Assembly: GCF_050314255.1 (NCBI RefSeq) | Contig: NZ_JBNPMZ010000005.1 | Location: 1 to 64,000, forward strand | Source of the DNA: Claveliimonas sp034178805 | GTDB taxonomy: Bacteria > Bacillota > Clostridia > Lachnospirales > Lachnospiraceae | DNA length: 64,000 nucleotides | Direction of reading: 5' to 3' | Shown: piece by piece, positions 30,924 to 40,923 of the stretch | How positions within the stretch are numbered: the stretch's first letter is position 1 | Layout of the letters: each line of letters starts with the position of its first letter | Position numbers and translations under genes: made by a program | The notes under the pieces: generated by a model | Seen by the model: only the letters and a program-made list of their open reading frames with translations | What the model was told of the DNA's origin: nothing | The model's database searches: none

Positions 30924-33900
30924 CTATCTTCCGCCTTTGCTGGCATAGAACGCCTCAATCTTTGCCTCTTCGCTTCCCATTCCCATTTCTTCATACTGGA
31001 GAATTGCTGTCATCATACGTTCATAGTCAACCGGTATAATCTTCTTGAACTTCGGCAGATATTCGGTAAAATGATTCAAAATTTCCTTACCGGTTTCTGA
31101 ATTGGTATTTGCAACATGCTCCCGGATCATTTCTTTTAATTCATTTACATCTGTCTTAGAAGTTACATGCTCAATATTGACAAGCTGTTTATTTACCTTC
31201 ATATATAAATCATTATCCATGTCAAGAACATAAGCGATACCGCCGCTCATTCCTGCGGCAAAGTTCTTACCCGTTCTTCCAAGGACAGCCACACGTCCTC
31301 CTGTCATATATTCGCAGCCATGGTCACCGACACCTTCCACAACCGCCGTAGCACCTGAGTTACGCACTGCAAAGCGTTCACCGGCAACACCGTTTATGAA
31401 TGCCTTTCCGCTGGTAGCTCCGTAAAGTGCCACATTACCGATAATGATATTTTCGTTCGGTTTGTATTTGATTCCCTGCGGAGGATACACAATCAGTTTA
31501 CCGCCGGAAAGTCCTTTTCCAAAATAATCGTTGCTGTCTCCCACAAGCTCCAGTGTCAGTCCTCTTGGAATGAAAGCTCCAAAGGACTGACCTCCGGCAC
31601 CTTTACATTTTACCACATAGGAATCCTCTTCCAGCCCTTCCGGATACCTTCTGGTAATCTCTGAACCGAATATGGTTCCAAATGTCCGGTTTACATTACT
31701 TACATCCACCTCAATACTCTTCTTCTGACCTTTATTCAGAGCAGGAAGCAGACGCGCGGTAAGCATTTTTTCATCCAGAGTTTTCTCCAGTTCAAAATCA
31801 TAAACCTTCTTCGGATCGAAAATGACTGATTTCCCGGTACCTTCATAAGGATTATAGAGAATCTGTGTCAGGTCTAATGTAGAAGCCCTGCCGGATTTCG
31901 GTGCATCTTTTACACGGAGGAATTCCGTTCTTCCTACCAGTTCATCCACAGTACGCACACCAAGTTTTGCCATATATTCTCTGAGATTCTGTGCGATAAA
32001 TCTCATAAAGTTTACCACATATTCCGGTTTGCCCGTAAATCGCTGACGAAGCTTCGGATTCTGTGTTGCTACTCCTACCGGGCAGGTATCCAGATTGCAG
32101 ACACGCATCATGACGCATCCCAGTGTTACCAGTGGAGCCGTTGCAAATCCGAACTCCTCCGCACCCAGGATTGCCGCAATGGCCACATCCCGTCCGCTCA
32201 TCAGTTTTCCGTCTGTCTCGATCCGCACTCTCTCCCGGAGACCGTTCTGGATCAGGGTCTGATGGGTCTCTGCCAGTCCAAGCTCCCACGGAAGCCCTGC
32301 ATTATGAATAGAACTCTTCGGAGCCGCACCGGTGCCTCCGTCATAACCGGAGATCAGAATGACGCCGGCTCCGGCTTTTGCCACACCGGCAGCAACCGTT
32401 CCCACTCCGGCCTCGGACACCAGTTTTACGGAAATTCTTGCATTCTTATTAGCATTTTTACAATCGTAGATCAGCTGTGCCAGGTCTTCAATGGAGTAAA
32501 TATCATGGTGCGGCGGCGGTGAGATCAGGCTTACGCCAGGTGTAGAGTGTCTCGTTTTTGCAATCCACGGATATACCTTTCCACCTGGAAGGTGACCGCC
32601 TTCTCCCGGTTTTGCTCCCTGTGCCATCTTAATCTGAATTTCCTGAGCGCTGACCAGATATCTGGATGTCACACCAAACCGTCCCGACGCCACCTGTTTG
32701 ATTGCTGAGCAGCGACTGGTATCCAGACGTTCGATTTCTTCTCCACCTTCACCGCTGTTGGATTTACCATGAAGCTGATTCATGGCAATGGCCAGAGTCT
32801 CATGAGCCTCCTTGGAAATGGATCCGTAAGACATGGCTCCTGTCTTGAACCTGGTCACAATAGAATCTACACTCTCCACTTCATCTATCGGGATTCCCTT
32901 CTCCGGGAAGTTAAACTCTAACTGTCCTCTCAGGTTAATCTTCTCACCTTCCGCATCTACCATTTCCGTATATTTCTTAAACATCTCATAATCTCCGCGT
33001 CTGGTAGACTGCTGAAGCATATGGATGGTGCACGGATTATACAGATGCTCTTCTCCCTCACTCTTGGATTTGTGCTGTCCCACACTGTCCAGTGTCAGGT
33101 CTACATCCAGTCCAAGCGGGTCAAATGCCTGTGAATGACGTGCCTTATAATCCTCTGCGATCTCCTCGATTCCAATTCCGCCCACCCGGCTTACGGTATC
33201 TGTAAAATAACGTTCAATGAATTTTTCCTTCAGTCCCAGTGCCTCAAAAATCTTTGCCCCCTGGTAAGACTGAATGGTGGAAATACCCATCTTGGATGCA
33301 ATTTTTACGATTCCGTGGAGAACCGCATCATTATAATCGTTCACTGCCGCATAATAGTCCTTTTCCAGCATATTTGTGTCAATCAGCTGTTTAATCGTCT
33401 CATGTGCCAGATAAGGATTAATTGCACATGCACCGTAACCCAGAAGCGTTGCGAAATGATGCACCTCTCTCGGCTCTCCGCTTTCCAGGATCATTGCCAC
33501 AGAAGTACGCTTTTTCGTACGTACCAGATGCTGCTGAAGTCCGGAAACCGCAAGCAGGGATGGAATTGCAATATGATATTCATCCACTCCCCGGTCGGAA
33601 AGAATCAGGATATTTGCCCCCTCCCGGATTGCACGGTCTGCTTCGATATAGAGATATTCCATTGCTTTCTCAAGGCTGGAATTTTTATAATAAATAATCG
33701 GAATGCGGGCAACTTTGAATCCGTCTTCCTTCATACACTGAATCTTCAAAAGGTCTGTATTCGTAAGGATCGGATTATGCACTTTCAGCACTTTACAGTT
33801 TTCTGCCTTTTCTTCCAGCAGGTTTCCATCTTTACCAATATATACCGTGGTAGACGTTACTACCTCTTCACGGATGGCATCAATCGGAGGATTGGTTACC

Positions 33901-35459
33901 TGGGCAAATAACTGTTTAAAATACGCGAACAGGTTCTGATGTTTTTCAGAAAGAACCGCAATCGGTGCATCCACTCCCATAGCAGCTGTTCCTTCGGAAG
34001 CATTTTTTGCCATATTTAAAATGGATCCTTTTACTTCCTCATAGGTATATCCAAATGCCTTCTGCAGACGCTTGCGCTCCTCTTCCTCATAGGTCGGAAC
34101 CTTCTCATTTGGAATCTTCAGGTCATGAAGCTCTACCAGGTTGCTGTCCAGCCACTCACCGTAAGGCTCCCTTCCTGCATACATTTCCTTTAATTCATCA
34201 TCATCGATGACTTTTCCCTGCACTGTATCTACCAGGAGTATTTTTCCGGGGTGAAGACGCTCTTTTACCACAATCTTTGCAGGGTCAATATCCAGAACAC
34301 CTACCTCTGAGGAAAGGATCAGTGTATCATCCTCTGTGATGTAATAACGGGATGGTCTCAGACCGTTGCGGTCCAGAATTGCTCCCATGCAGTCTCCGTC
34401 AGAGAACAGGATAGATGCCGGTCCGTCCCATGGCTCCATCATCGTTGCATAATATTGATAGAAATCTTTCTTTTTCTGAGACAGGCTTCTGTTGTTATCC
34501 CATGGCTCCGGAATCGCTATCATAACTGCCAGTGGAAGTTCCATACCGCTCATGACCATAAATTCAATCGCGTTATCCAGCATGGCAGAGTCGGATCCTG
34601 AGCTGTTGATAGCAGGCAGTACCTTATGGAGTTCTCCCTTCAGGTGTTCAGACTCCATGTTCTCTTCTCTGGCACGCATTTTATCCGCATTTCCACGTAT
34701 AGTATTAATCTCACCGTTATGTACAATAAAACGGTTCGGATGTGCTCTCTCCCAGCTTGGGTTCGTATTCGTGCTGAATCTGGAATGTACCAGTGCAATT
34801 GCAGATTCATAATCCTCATCCTGCAAATCCCTGAAAAATGATCTGAGCTGTCCTACCAGAAACATACCCTTATATGCAATAGTCCTGCTGGATAAGGATG
34901 CCACATAGGTGTCGTCGCTGCTCTGTTCAAAGATACGGCGCACTACATACAGGCGTCTGTCAAAATCAATTCCCTGGTTCACTCCTGCCGGACGTTCGAT
35001 AAATCCCTGCATGATGCATGGCATACACTCCAGTGCACGGCTTCCCAGAACTTCCGGATGAACCGGCACTTCTCTCCAACCCAGGAATTTCATTCCTTCT
35101 TTTTCGACAATGACCTTGAAAATATTTTTCGCCTGATTTCTCTTCAATTCGTCCTGCGGAAAGAAAAACATTCCCACACCGTAATCTCTCTCAGAACGTA
35201 AAAAGATGCCGAGAGGCTGACAGACTTTAGAGAAGAATCTATGAGATATCTGTAACAAGATTCCAACTCCATCTCCTGTCTTACCTTCGGCATCCTTGCC
35301 CGCTCTATGTTCTAAATTTTCTACAATCTTCAGTGCATCCGCTACCGTACTGTGACTTTTTTGTCCTTTAATATTTACAATCGCACCTATACCACAGTTA
35401 TCATGTTCAAACTGCTCCCGGTACAGACCATGCGGCTGCTTTTCTATTCTTTCTTTCAA
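30924..35459 (-). CDS. gltB: glutamate synthase large subunit
   Basis: 1511 residues from the TTG at 35459. The class II amidotransferase domain has nucleophile Cys22 in EHDNCGIGAI, exposed after removal of a short propeptide. Next come a central domain, the FMN/2-oxoglutarate domain (SGEGGEEIERLDTSRCSAIK, GGTGAAPKSSIHNAGLPWEL), the 3Fe-4S cysteines in CVMMRVCNLDTCPVG and the beta-helix GXGXG domain. TTG is preferred over the ATG at 35540 because a TTTACA/TATATT promoter lies inside that extension and AGAAGGG precedes the TTG by 10 bases. It makes glutamate from glutamine and 2-oxoglutarate with GltD. Confidence 0.94.
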   Translation of the reverse strand: MKERIEKQPHGLYREQFEHDNCGIGAIVNIKGQKSHSTVADALKIVENLEHRAGKDAEGKTGDGVGILLQISHRFFSKVCQPLGIFLRSERDYGVGMFFFPQDELKRNQAKNIFKVIVEKEGMKFLGWREVPVHPEVLGSRALECMPCIMQGFIERPAGVNQGIDFDRRLYVVRRIFEQSSDDTYVASLSSRTIAYKGMFLVGQLRSFFRDLQDEDYESAIALVHSRFSTNTNPSWERAHPNRFIVHNGEINTIRGNADKMRAREENMESEHLKGELHKVLPAINSSGSDSAMLDNAIEFMVMSGMELPLAVMIAIPEPWDNNRSLSQKKKDFYQYYATMMEPWDGPASILFSDGDCMGAILDRNGLRPSRYYITEDDTLILSSEVGVLDIDPAKIVVKERLHPGKILLVDTVQGKVIDDDELKEMYAGREPYGEWLDSNLVELHDLKIPNEKVPTYEEEERKRLQKAFGYTYEEVKGSILNMAKNASEGTAAMGVDAPIAVLSEKHQNLFAYFKQLFAQVTNPPIDAIREEVVTSTTVYIGKDGNLLEEKAENCKVLKVHNPILTNTDLLKIQCMKEDGFKVARIPIIYYKNSSLEKAMEYLYIEADRAIREGANILILSDRGVDEYHIAIPSLLAVSGLQQHLVRTKKRTSVAMILESGEPREVHHFATLLGYGACAINPYLAHETIKQLIDTNMLEKDYYAAVNDYNDAVLHGIVKIASKMGISTIQSYQGAKIFEALGLKEKFIERYFTDTVSRVGGIGIEEIAEDYKARHSQAFDPLGLDVDLTLDSVGQHKSKSEGEEHLYNPCTIHMLQQSTRRGDYEMFKKYTEMVDAEGEKINLRGQLEFNFPEKGIPIDEVESVDSIVTRFKTGAMSYGSISKEAHETLAIAMNQLHGKSNSGEGGEEIERLDTSRCSAIKQVASGRFGVTSRYLVSAQEIQIKMAQGAKPGEGGHLPGGKVYPWIAKTRHSTPGVSLISPPPHHDIYSIEDLAQLIYDCKNANKNARISVKLVSEAGVGTVAAGVAKAGAGVILISGYDGGTGAAPKSSIHNAGLPWELGLAETHQTLIQNGLRERVRIETDGKLMSGRDVAIAAILGAEEFGFATAPLVTLGCVMMRVCNLDTCPVGVATQNPKLRQRFTGKPEYVVNFMRFIAQNLREYMAKLGVRTVDELVGRTEFLRVKDAPKSGRASTLDLTQILYNPYEGTGKSVIFDPKKVYDFELEKTLDEKMLTARLLPALNKGQKKSIEVDVSNVNRTFGTIFGSEITRRYPEGLEEDSYVVKCKGAGGQSFGAFIPRGLTLELVGDSNDYFGKGLSGGKLIVYPPQGIKYKPNENIIIGNVALYGATSGKAFINGVAGERFAVRNSGATAVVEGVGDHGCEYMTGGRVAVLGRTGKNFAAGMSGGIAYVLDMDNDLYMKVNKQLVNIEHVTSKTDVNELKEMIREHVANTNSETGKEILNHFTEYLPKFKKIIPVDYERMMTAILQYEEMGMGSEEAKIEAFYASKGGR

Positions 35460-35493
35460 ACAACCCAGTCCCTTCTTAAATTTATTTTTTCCT

Positions 35494-35522
35494 AATATAC
35501 AACACTTTTCCCCGCTTGTAAA
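35494..35522 (-). promoter_or_regulatory. gltBD promoter
   Basis: TTTACA (35517-35522) and TATATT (35494-35499), spacing 17 bp. The expected start near 35487 lies downstream of the ATG at 35540, so it decides for the TTG start. Confidence 0.55.
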
Positions 35523-35575
35523 GAGATAATTTTTCTTCATTTGTCAGATTATTTGTCATTTCAGCATTTTGCAGA

Positions 35576-35610
35576 TAAAAAATCTGGCAATTTCAAAAAC
35601 TGCCAGATTT
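35576..35610 (-). terminator. terminator of the CPBP gene at 35626
   Basis: AAATCTGGCA (35580-35589) pairs with TGCCAGATTT (35601-35610), with a T run on the minus strand. Confidence 0.8.
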
Positions 35611-35625
35611 ACCACATGATTTATA

Positions 35626-36591
35626 TTAGTTGTTGCTTATTGTCTGTTCTGGTTTTTCATCAATTCTTTGAATCAATACATACATCGTAGATGCAGCTGC
35701 CGCGCATAATGCTGTGATACCGCATACGCGGACCACATTTTCCATCATCCATTCAAAAAGCTGATATTCCGTAGCAATTACCGATGTAAGGTTCATTGCA
35801 ATGTGAGCCAGTATCGGCGCTTTAACAGATCCGTATTTCTCATAAAGCCAGGAAAAGAGCATACCTGCCGCAAATCCATAGAGCATCTGTATCAGATTGC
35901 CATGGAAGATGGCAAACACTACCGAAGAATATAGTGCCGCCTGCATAAAACCGGCTAATCCCCTGAGCCGCTTGAACATCATTCCTCTGAACACCAGCTC
36001 TTCTGCCGTCGGTATCAGAATTCCCAGACAGAGAATCTCCATTCCAAAGTCTGCCGCATAAAATGCTGTCGTCACTTCCTGATATTCTTCACTCAATTCC
36101 TGCAGATTGGAAAGTATCATCAGATTATTGACACCCAGACTCATACCCACCGCAATCAAAATGACACCGGCATATTTCCACAGAGAAGCCTTCCTGTTCG
36201 GAACTATCCCCCACTGTTTATCTTTTCTGCGATCCATATGAAACCAAATCAGCAGAACCGGAATGGTTATGAGAGCCGCCGCTCCCTCAATCGGTGTTGT
36301 ATATTGCAGCAGATCCTCTGTCATCTGCTCCATAAAAGCAGTCAGCTCCTCCTGATTACTATACATTTCAATAAACTGTTCCATATGAGAATATGCATAA
36401 ACCAGCAAATAGGCCATCTCCGCCGCAATTGTCACCGCAATACCGATTGCCCATTTGATCACCAGCGGTCCCCAGAGATACCACATGCGCTTTCCGTAAC
36501 TATACTGCGAGGGATGCTGTTTCTTACCGTTATTCTGATTACTATTGTTATTTATATAATTCTTATATGGATTTTCATTTTGATTTTCCAT
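35626..36591 (-). CDS. CPBP-family intramembrane protease
   Basis: 321 residues. The first ~35 are Asn- and Gln-rich, then about eight membrane segments follow. EELVFRGMMFKRLRG near 205 is the EExxxR motif, SSVVFAIFHGNLIQMLYGF holds the FxxxH motif and APILAHIAMNLTSV the third motif, so the catalytic set is complete. The substrate is unknown. Two adjacent ATGs are possible; 36591 sits 6 bases from GGGAGG. It is a single-gene unit between a promoter and a terminator. Confidence 0.85.
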   Translation of the reverse strand: MENQNENPYKNYINNNSNQNNGKKQHPSQYSYGKRMWYLWGPLVIKWAIGIAVTIAAEMAYLLVYAYSHMEQFIEMYSNQEELTAFMEQMTEDLLQYTTPIEGAAALITIPVLLIWFHMDRRKDKQWGIVPNRKASLWKYAGVILIAVGMSLGVNNLMILSNLQELSEEYQEVTTAFYAADFGMEILCLGILIPTAEELVFRGMMFKRLRGLAGFMQAALYSSVVFAIFHGNLIQMLYGFAAGMLFSWLYEKYGSVKAPILAHIAMNLTSVIATEYQLFEWMMENVVRVCGITALCAAAASTMYVLIQRIDEKPEQTISNN

Positions 36592-36645
36592 CATATGCCT
36601 CCCGTCTGTCACGCCGTCCGGATTTGTACGGCACTAACTCTATCC

Positions 36646-36674
36646 ATTCTACTTCTGTTGAGCATAACTTTCAA
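36646..36674 (-). promoter_or_regulatory. promoter of the CPBP gene
   Basis: TTGAAA (36669-36674) and TAGAAT (36646-36651), spacing 17 bp. It is divergent from the XRE-cupin promoter at 36724-36752. Confidence 0.5.
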
Positions 36675-36723
36675 TAAAAAAATTATAAACTCTTCTGCTC
36701 CTTCTGTTTTTTGAAGGATTTTC

Positions 36724-36752
36724 TTTACTTTCTTATTTTTTTGCAATATAAT
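36724..36752 (+). promoter_or_regulatory. promoter of the XRE-cupin operon
   Basis: TTTACT (36724-36729) and TATAAT (36747-36752), spacing 17 bp. It lies 42 bases before the TTG start at 36795. Confidence 0.6.
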
Positions 36753-36794
36753 AGAAAAAAATTCTATATACAGGATTTTTGGAGGGTACCGGCT

Positions 36795-37349
36795 TTGGAA
36801 AATTTAAATCAGATTATTGCAGCAAATTTAAAAGAGATCCGCAAACACAAAGGGTTGAACCTGGAACAGACATCAGCACTCACCGGCATCAGCAAAAGTA
36901 TGCTGAGTCAATTGGAACGCGGCGAGGTAAATCCGACGATCAGTACCGTTTATAAGCTGGCACTTGGTCTGAAAGCTCCCGTCACTGCATTTACTGCTGA
37001 TAAACCGGAACCATTTTCAAGCTCTTCTAAAAAAGAAGTAGCTCCCCTGACCGGAGATAATGGCCGTTACCGCCTCTATCCTATTTTCAGTTTCCGCACA
37101 GACCAGGATTTTGAGATTTTTGATCTGGAGTTTGATGAAGGCGGCGAAATGGCCGGTAATCAGCAGATTCAGGGAACCAGAGAATTTATCACTCTCTACA
37201 GCGGAGAACTGACACTGGTCTTCGATGACCGCGAATATGTTTTGAAAGCAGGGGATCATGCATCCTACAATGCTTTTGATAAATACACTTATAAGAACAC
37301 CGGAAAAGGGATGGTGACTGCAAATATCGTCGTCCATTATCCGAATTAA
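36795..37349 (+). CDS. XRE-cupin transcriptional regulator
   Basis: 184 residues from a TTG start. GGAGGG at 36781-36786 is 8 bases upstream and there is no ATG in range; earlier in-frame codons lie over the promoter. Residues 5-60 are an HTH (IIAANLKEIRKHKGLNLEQT, GISKSMLSQLERGEVNPT). Residues about 110-180 are a cupin barrel (GTREFITLYSGELTLVFDDR, AGDHASYNAFDKYTYKN), which usually binds a small ligand. Relatives control uptake or metabolism genes. It is cotranscribed with the YbaK-like gene 17 bases downstream. Confidence 0.85.
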   Translation: MENLNQIIAANLKEIRKHKGLNLEQTSALTGISKSMLSQLERGEVNPTISTVYKLALGLKAPVTAFTADKPEPFSSSSKKEVAPLTGDNGRYRLYPIFSFRTDQDFEIFDLEFDEGGEMAGNQQIQGTREFITLYSGELTLVFDDREYVLKAGDHASYNAFDKYTYKNTGKGMVTANIVVHYPN

Positions 37350-37366
37350 GGAAGGAGTATTGTATT

Positions 37367-37858
37367 ATGGAAGATCAGAAACAGCGCGTATATGACGCAT
37401 TGGACAAACTTGGAATTAAATATGAGGTCGTAGAGCACGAACCCGTGCACACCATGGAAGACATGGACCGACTTGGACTTCCGGCAAAAGGAACTCTCTG
37501 CAAGAATCTGTTCCTGCGTGATTCCAAAGGAAAACGCCATTTTCTTGTAACCTGCGACGAGAATAAGAAAGTGGACCTGAAGGCACTGGGAAGAAAAATC
37601 GGCGGCGGCAACTTAAGCTTCGCTTCCGAAGAGCGTCTGGAACAGTACCTGGGATTAAAGCAGGGAAGTGTATCTCCATTCGGATTAATGAACGATACAG
37701 ACCATGCCGTAGAATTCTTTATAGATAAAGACTTAGGCCGCTGCAAGAGTCTGGGTATCCACCCGCTAGAGAATACCGCAACCGTATTCCTCTCCTACAA
37801 GGATCTGGACAAATTCCTGTGGAGCCTGGATGTGGATGTTATGAAGGTTGCGCTGTAA
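37367..37858 (+). CDS. YbaK/ProX-type aminoacyl-tRNA deacylase
   Basis: 163 residues, the single-domain editing fold found as an insert in some prolyl-tRNA synthetases. Family features seen: YEVVEHEPVHTMEDMDRLGL, the lysine in GTLCKNLFLRDSKGKRHFLV, CDENKKVDLKALGRKIGG and VSPFGLMNDTDHAVEFFIDK. These proteins remove mischarged amino acids (alanine or cysteine) from tRNA-Pro. It faces an alanyl-tRNA editing gene across a hairpin, so two tRNA proofreading genes lie back to back here. Confidence 0.88.
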   Translation: MEDQKQRVYDALDKLGIKYEVVEHEPVHTMEDMDRLGLPAKGTLCKNLFLRDSKGKRHFLVTCDENKKVDLKALGRKIGGGNLSFASEERLEQYLGLKQGSVSPFGLMNDTDHAVEFFIDKDLGRCKSLGIHPLENTATVFLSYKDLDKFLWSLDVDVMKVAL

Positions 37859-37863
37859 AAACG

Positions 37864-37908
37864 GGGGACAGGTTCCGCGACTCAGTTAGAGTCGCGGAAC
37901 CTGTCCCC
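37864..37908. terminator. 20-bp perfect hairpin shared by two convergent genes
   Basis: Arms 37864-37883 and 37889-37908 are fully complementary (GGGGACAGGTTCC...), with a 5-base loop, A residues before and T residues after. It lies between convergent stops and works as a bidirectional terminator. The long arm and GGGGACAGGTTCC core resemble REP-like repeats known from Firmicutes. Confidence 0.85.
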
Positions 37909-37912
37909 GTTT

Positions 37913-39064
37913 TTATTTCAGCGCTTTGCTGATTTCTTCCTTCAGCCCCTTAAGACTTCCCTGAACCATCTCCGGCTTTCCGCCGCCCCGTCCATTGAAC
38001 CGGCTGTTCAGAAGCTTGCTGTACGGACGCACATCCACATTTTTACTTCCCACCACGTAGCGGTATCCGTCCGCATCATTTCCGGCAAATACAGCGCACA
38101 CATTTGCACCGCGCTCCAGAAGAAGATTCATCATCTCCCGGGGACCATTGCCGCTCAGCGACTCGTCAAATACGGTCACTACATCAGCAGTCACATCCAC
38201 CTCCTGCGCCTTATAGCGAAGAAGCTGCTGCTGCAGATCTGCCACCTTACTCTTCAAAGATATCTGTTCTTCCTTCAAATGCTCCACTGCACCTGCAATC
38301 TCATTTTCCTTTTCACACAGAAGTGTTCCGATTGTCTTTGCATTCTCCTGCTTCGCCGCATAATCCTTAAGTGCCCGGCGGCCACTCAGCATGTTGATAC
38401 GCTCTCCTCCTTTATAATTGGTCATGTCCACCAGCTTGATCAGCCCGATCTCGCCGGTCTTTGTCAGATGAGGAGCACAGCAGGCGCACACGTCATAGCC
38501 CGGAATGGTAATAATACGCACCTGTCCCTCAATTTCTATCTTACTGCGGTACTCCATGTTTTTCAGTTCTTCCTTTGTTGGAGTCGTGGTCAGAATATCA
38601 ATGTCACGGAAAATTGCTTCATTTGCCTCGATTTCAATCTCCTTCAACTGTTCTCTTGTGATCGGCCCGTTAAAATCCATGGTGCAGTAATCTTCTCCAA
38701 GATGGAATCCCACGTTCTCATAACCAAATCTCCGATGCACGATTCCGGAGATAATATGCTCTCCGCTGTGCTGCTGCATACGTTCAAAGCGCACTTCCCA
38801 GTCCAGGCTTCCGTGAACAGTGCTGCCCTCCTCAATCGGGGCTTCCGTCCGGTGATACACGATACCATCCTTTTCTCTGGTATCTACCACCTTTATACCA
38901 TTCAGTGTTCCGATATCTCCATACTGCCCGCCGCCCTCAGGAAAAAAGGCAGTTCTGTCAAGAACTACCCTGTAAGTATCACCATCCGGCTGACAGGACA
39001 GGACAGTCGCATCAAACTCATGCATATGACTGTCTTCATAGAATAATTTTACTGTCTCTGTCAT
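37913..39064 (-). CDS. alanyl-tRNA editing protein (AlaX, long form)
   Basis: 383 residues. The N-terminal tRNA-binding and editing domains carry the zinc ligands HSGEH (about 98-102) and CACCAPH (about 195), and FFPEGGGQYGD. A coiled coil (about 250-285) leads to a DHHA1-like domain (RFNGRGGGKPEMVQG). It removes serine or glycine from mischarged tRNA-Ala in trans. It starts 5 bases after argS stops, so it shares the argS transcript. Confidence 0.92.
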   Translation of the reverse strand: MTETVKLFYEDSHMHEFDATVLSCQPDGDTYRVVLDRTAFFPEGGGQYGDIGTLNGIKVVDTREKDGIVYHRTEAPIEEGSTVHGSLDWEVRFERMQQHSGEHIISGIVHRRFGYENVGFHLGEDYCTMDFNGPITREQLKEIEIEANEAIFRDIDILTTTPTKEELKNMEYRSKIEIEGQVRIITIPGYDVCACCAPHLTKTGEIGLIKLVDMTNYKGGERINMLSGRRALKDYAAKQENAKTIGTLLCEKENEIAGAVEHLKEEQISLKSKVADLQQQLLRYKAQEVDVTADVVTVFDESLSGNGPREMMNLLLERGANVCAVFAGNDADGYRYVVGSKNVDVRPYSKLLNSRFNGRGGGKPEMVQGSLKGLKEEISKALK

Positions 39065-39069
39065 CTTAA

Positions 39070-40836
39070 TTACATCCTTTCCGGTGCTTCAAAACCAAGC
39101 ACATCGATACATGCCTCCAGCACTTCTTTTGTCAGCACCAGCAATGCAATATATCCTTTCTGTTTCTTCTCATCCTCTTCTGCCAGAATCTTCGTCTCAT
39201 GGTAGAACCGGTTGAAAGCATTTGCCAGATCATAAATGTATGCACAGATCTTATGAGGTGCCGTTTCTTCAAAGGCTGCTTTCATAACTGCATTATACTT
39301 GGTCACTTCCAGCATGAGTGCCTTTTCACTCTCAGAAGACGCACCGTTTATTGCCAGGTTATCGAGGCTCTTTCCATTTTCCTGATATTTTTTCAGAATA
39401 GACTTAATTCTTACGATTGTGTACAGAATATACGGTCCTGTATTTCCCTCGAAGGAAGTAAAACGATCCACATCAAAGATATAGTCTTTGCTGGCCTGAT
39501 TGGATAAATCTCCGTATTTAATAGCAGACATACCTACGATCTGTGCTGTCTCCTGAGCTTCCGCTTCCTCTACTGTGCGGTTATCCGTGATTTTTTTGTA
39601 CATCTCTTCACGGATCTCCGCGATCAGATTCTCCAGACGCATGACACCACCTTCCCTGGTCTTAAACGGTTTACCATCTTTTCCATTCATGGTTCCGAAT
39701 CCCAGGAATTTGAGCTCTGTGCTTTCCGGTACGATTCCCGTCTTCTTTGCTGCACGGAACACCTGGATAAAGTGAAGCTCCTGACGCTTGTCCACTATAT
39801 AAATGACCTTATCCGGATGATAATCCTGCTCTCTTTGCACCAGTGTAGCCAGATCGGTAGTTCCATACAGAGAAGCACCATCTGATTTCTGAATCATACA
39901 CGGAGGAATCTCCTTCGTATCGCTCTCTTCTTTTACATCAATAACAAGTGCACCCTCATCAATATGAGCAAAGCCCTCTGCTTTCAGGCGCTCGATCATA
40001 TCCGGTATATATTCCTGTGCATCGGATTCTCCCTTCCAGAGGTCGAAATCCACATTCAGGTTCGCGTAATTCTTCTTAAGGTCTGTCACAGATACATTCA
40101 TGATGTGATCCCAGATTGCACGATATCCCCTGTGTCCATTCTGAAGCAGGTAGGTAGCGTGAAGTGCCTCCTCACGGTATTCTTCATTTTCCTTGGCAAA
40201 TGCACTGGCTGTAGGGTAAATCTCTTCCAGTTCACCAATCGTAAACGGCGCTTCCTGCGGATACTCACCCTCGAAGCTGTCATCAAAATACGGAAGCTCC
40301 GGCTGACGTTTCTTAAGCTCTGTAATAATAAGACCCATCTGATAGCCCCAGTCCCCCAGATGAATATCACTGATCACCTCATGACCCATGGCACGGGAGA
40401 TTCTCTTTACACTCTCACCAATGATCGCAGAGCGCAAATGTCCCACATGGAGCGGTTTTGCCACGTTCGGTCCGCCATAATCCACCATGATCGTCTGTGG
40501 CTTCTTTGCCTTCTCCAGACCAAGAGCTTCATCTGCTGCCATCTGATTCAGATAATCAGCCACAAATTCATTGTTCAGTTTCATATTAATAAAGCCCGGA
40601 TTCACAGCCTCTACCTCAGCGATGATCCTGCTGTCCTTCAGATTCGCTACGACATCACCAGCGATCATAATCGGAGCTTTTCTGTATGTCTTCGCTCCTG
40701 CCATTGCACCATTACACTGATATTCACACAGATCCGGTCGGTTAGAAAGCGTCACTCTTGCGTAGCTCTTATCATAACCCGCCTGCTCAAATGCAGTCTC
40801 CAGTTCCTCAGTAATGAGGTCTAATATCTGTTTCAT
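39070..40836 (-). CDS. argS: arginyl-tRNA synthetase
   Basis: 588 residues, class I. The N-terminal domain (1-110) is followed by the HIGH variant in PLHVGHLRSAIIGES and the C-terminal anticodon-binding helices (FNRFYHETKIL). There is no KMSK, as is usual for this enzyme (MKTREGG-like TREGGVMRLENLI instead). It charges tRNA-Arg, one isoacceptor of which (CCG) is encoded at 52675. ATG 40836 follows GGAGG. Confidence 0.96.
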   Translation of the reverse strand: MKQILDLITEELETAFEQAGYDKSYARVTLSNRPDLCEYQCNGAMAGAKTYRKAPIMIAGDVVANLKDSRIIAEVEAVNPGFINMKLNNEFVADYLNQMAADEALGLEKAKKPQTIMVDYGGPNVAKPLHVGHLRSAIIGESVKRISRAMGHEVISDIHLGDWGYQMGLIITELKKRQPELPYFDDSFEGEYPQEAPFTIGELEEIYPTASAFAKENEEYREEALHATYLLQNGHRGYRAIWDHIMNVSVTDLKKNYANLNVDFDLWKGESDAQEYIPDMIERLKAEGFAHIDEGALVIDVKEESDTKEIPPCMIQKSDGASLYGTTDLATLVQREQDYHPDKVIYIVDKRQELHFIQVFRAAKKTGIVPESTELKFLGFGTMNGKDGKPFKTREGGVMRLENLIAEIREEMYKKITDNRTVEEAEAQETAQIVGMSAIKYGDLSNQASKDYIFDVDRFTSFEGNTGPYILYTIVRIKSILKKYQENGKSLDNLAINGASSESEKALMLEVTKYNAVMKAAFEETAPHKICAYIYDLANAFNRFYHETKILAEEDEKKQKGYIALLVLTKEVLEACIDVLGFEAPERM

Positions 40837-40923
40837 CTCTTCTCCTCCATTCACAGCCAACAAACATGACCACATAATTATCTAATAGTTTAGCACAATT
40901 TACTTTTCCTCTCAATAACCAGT

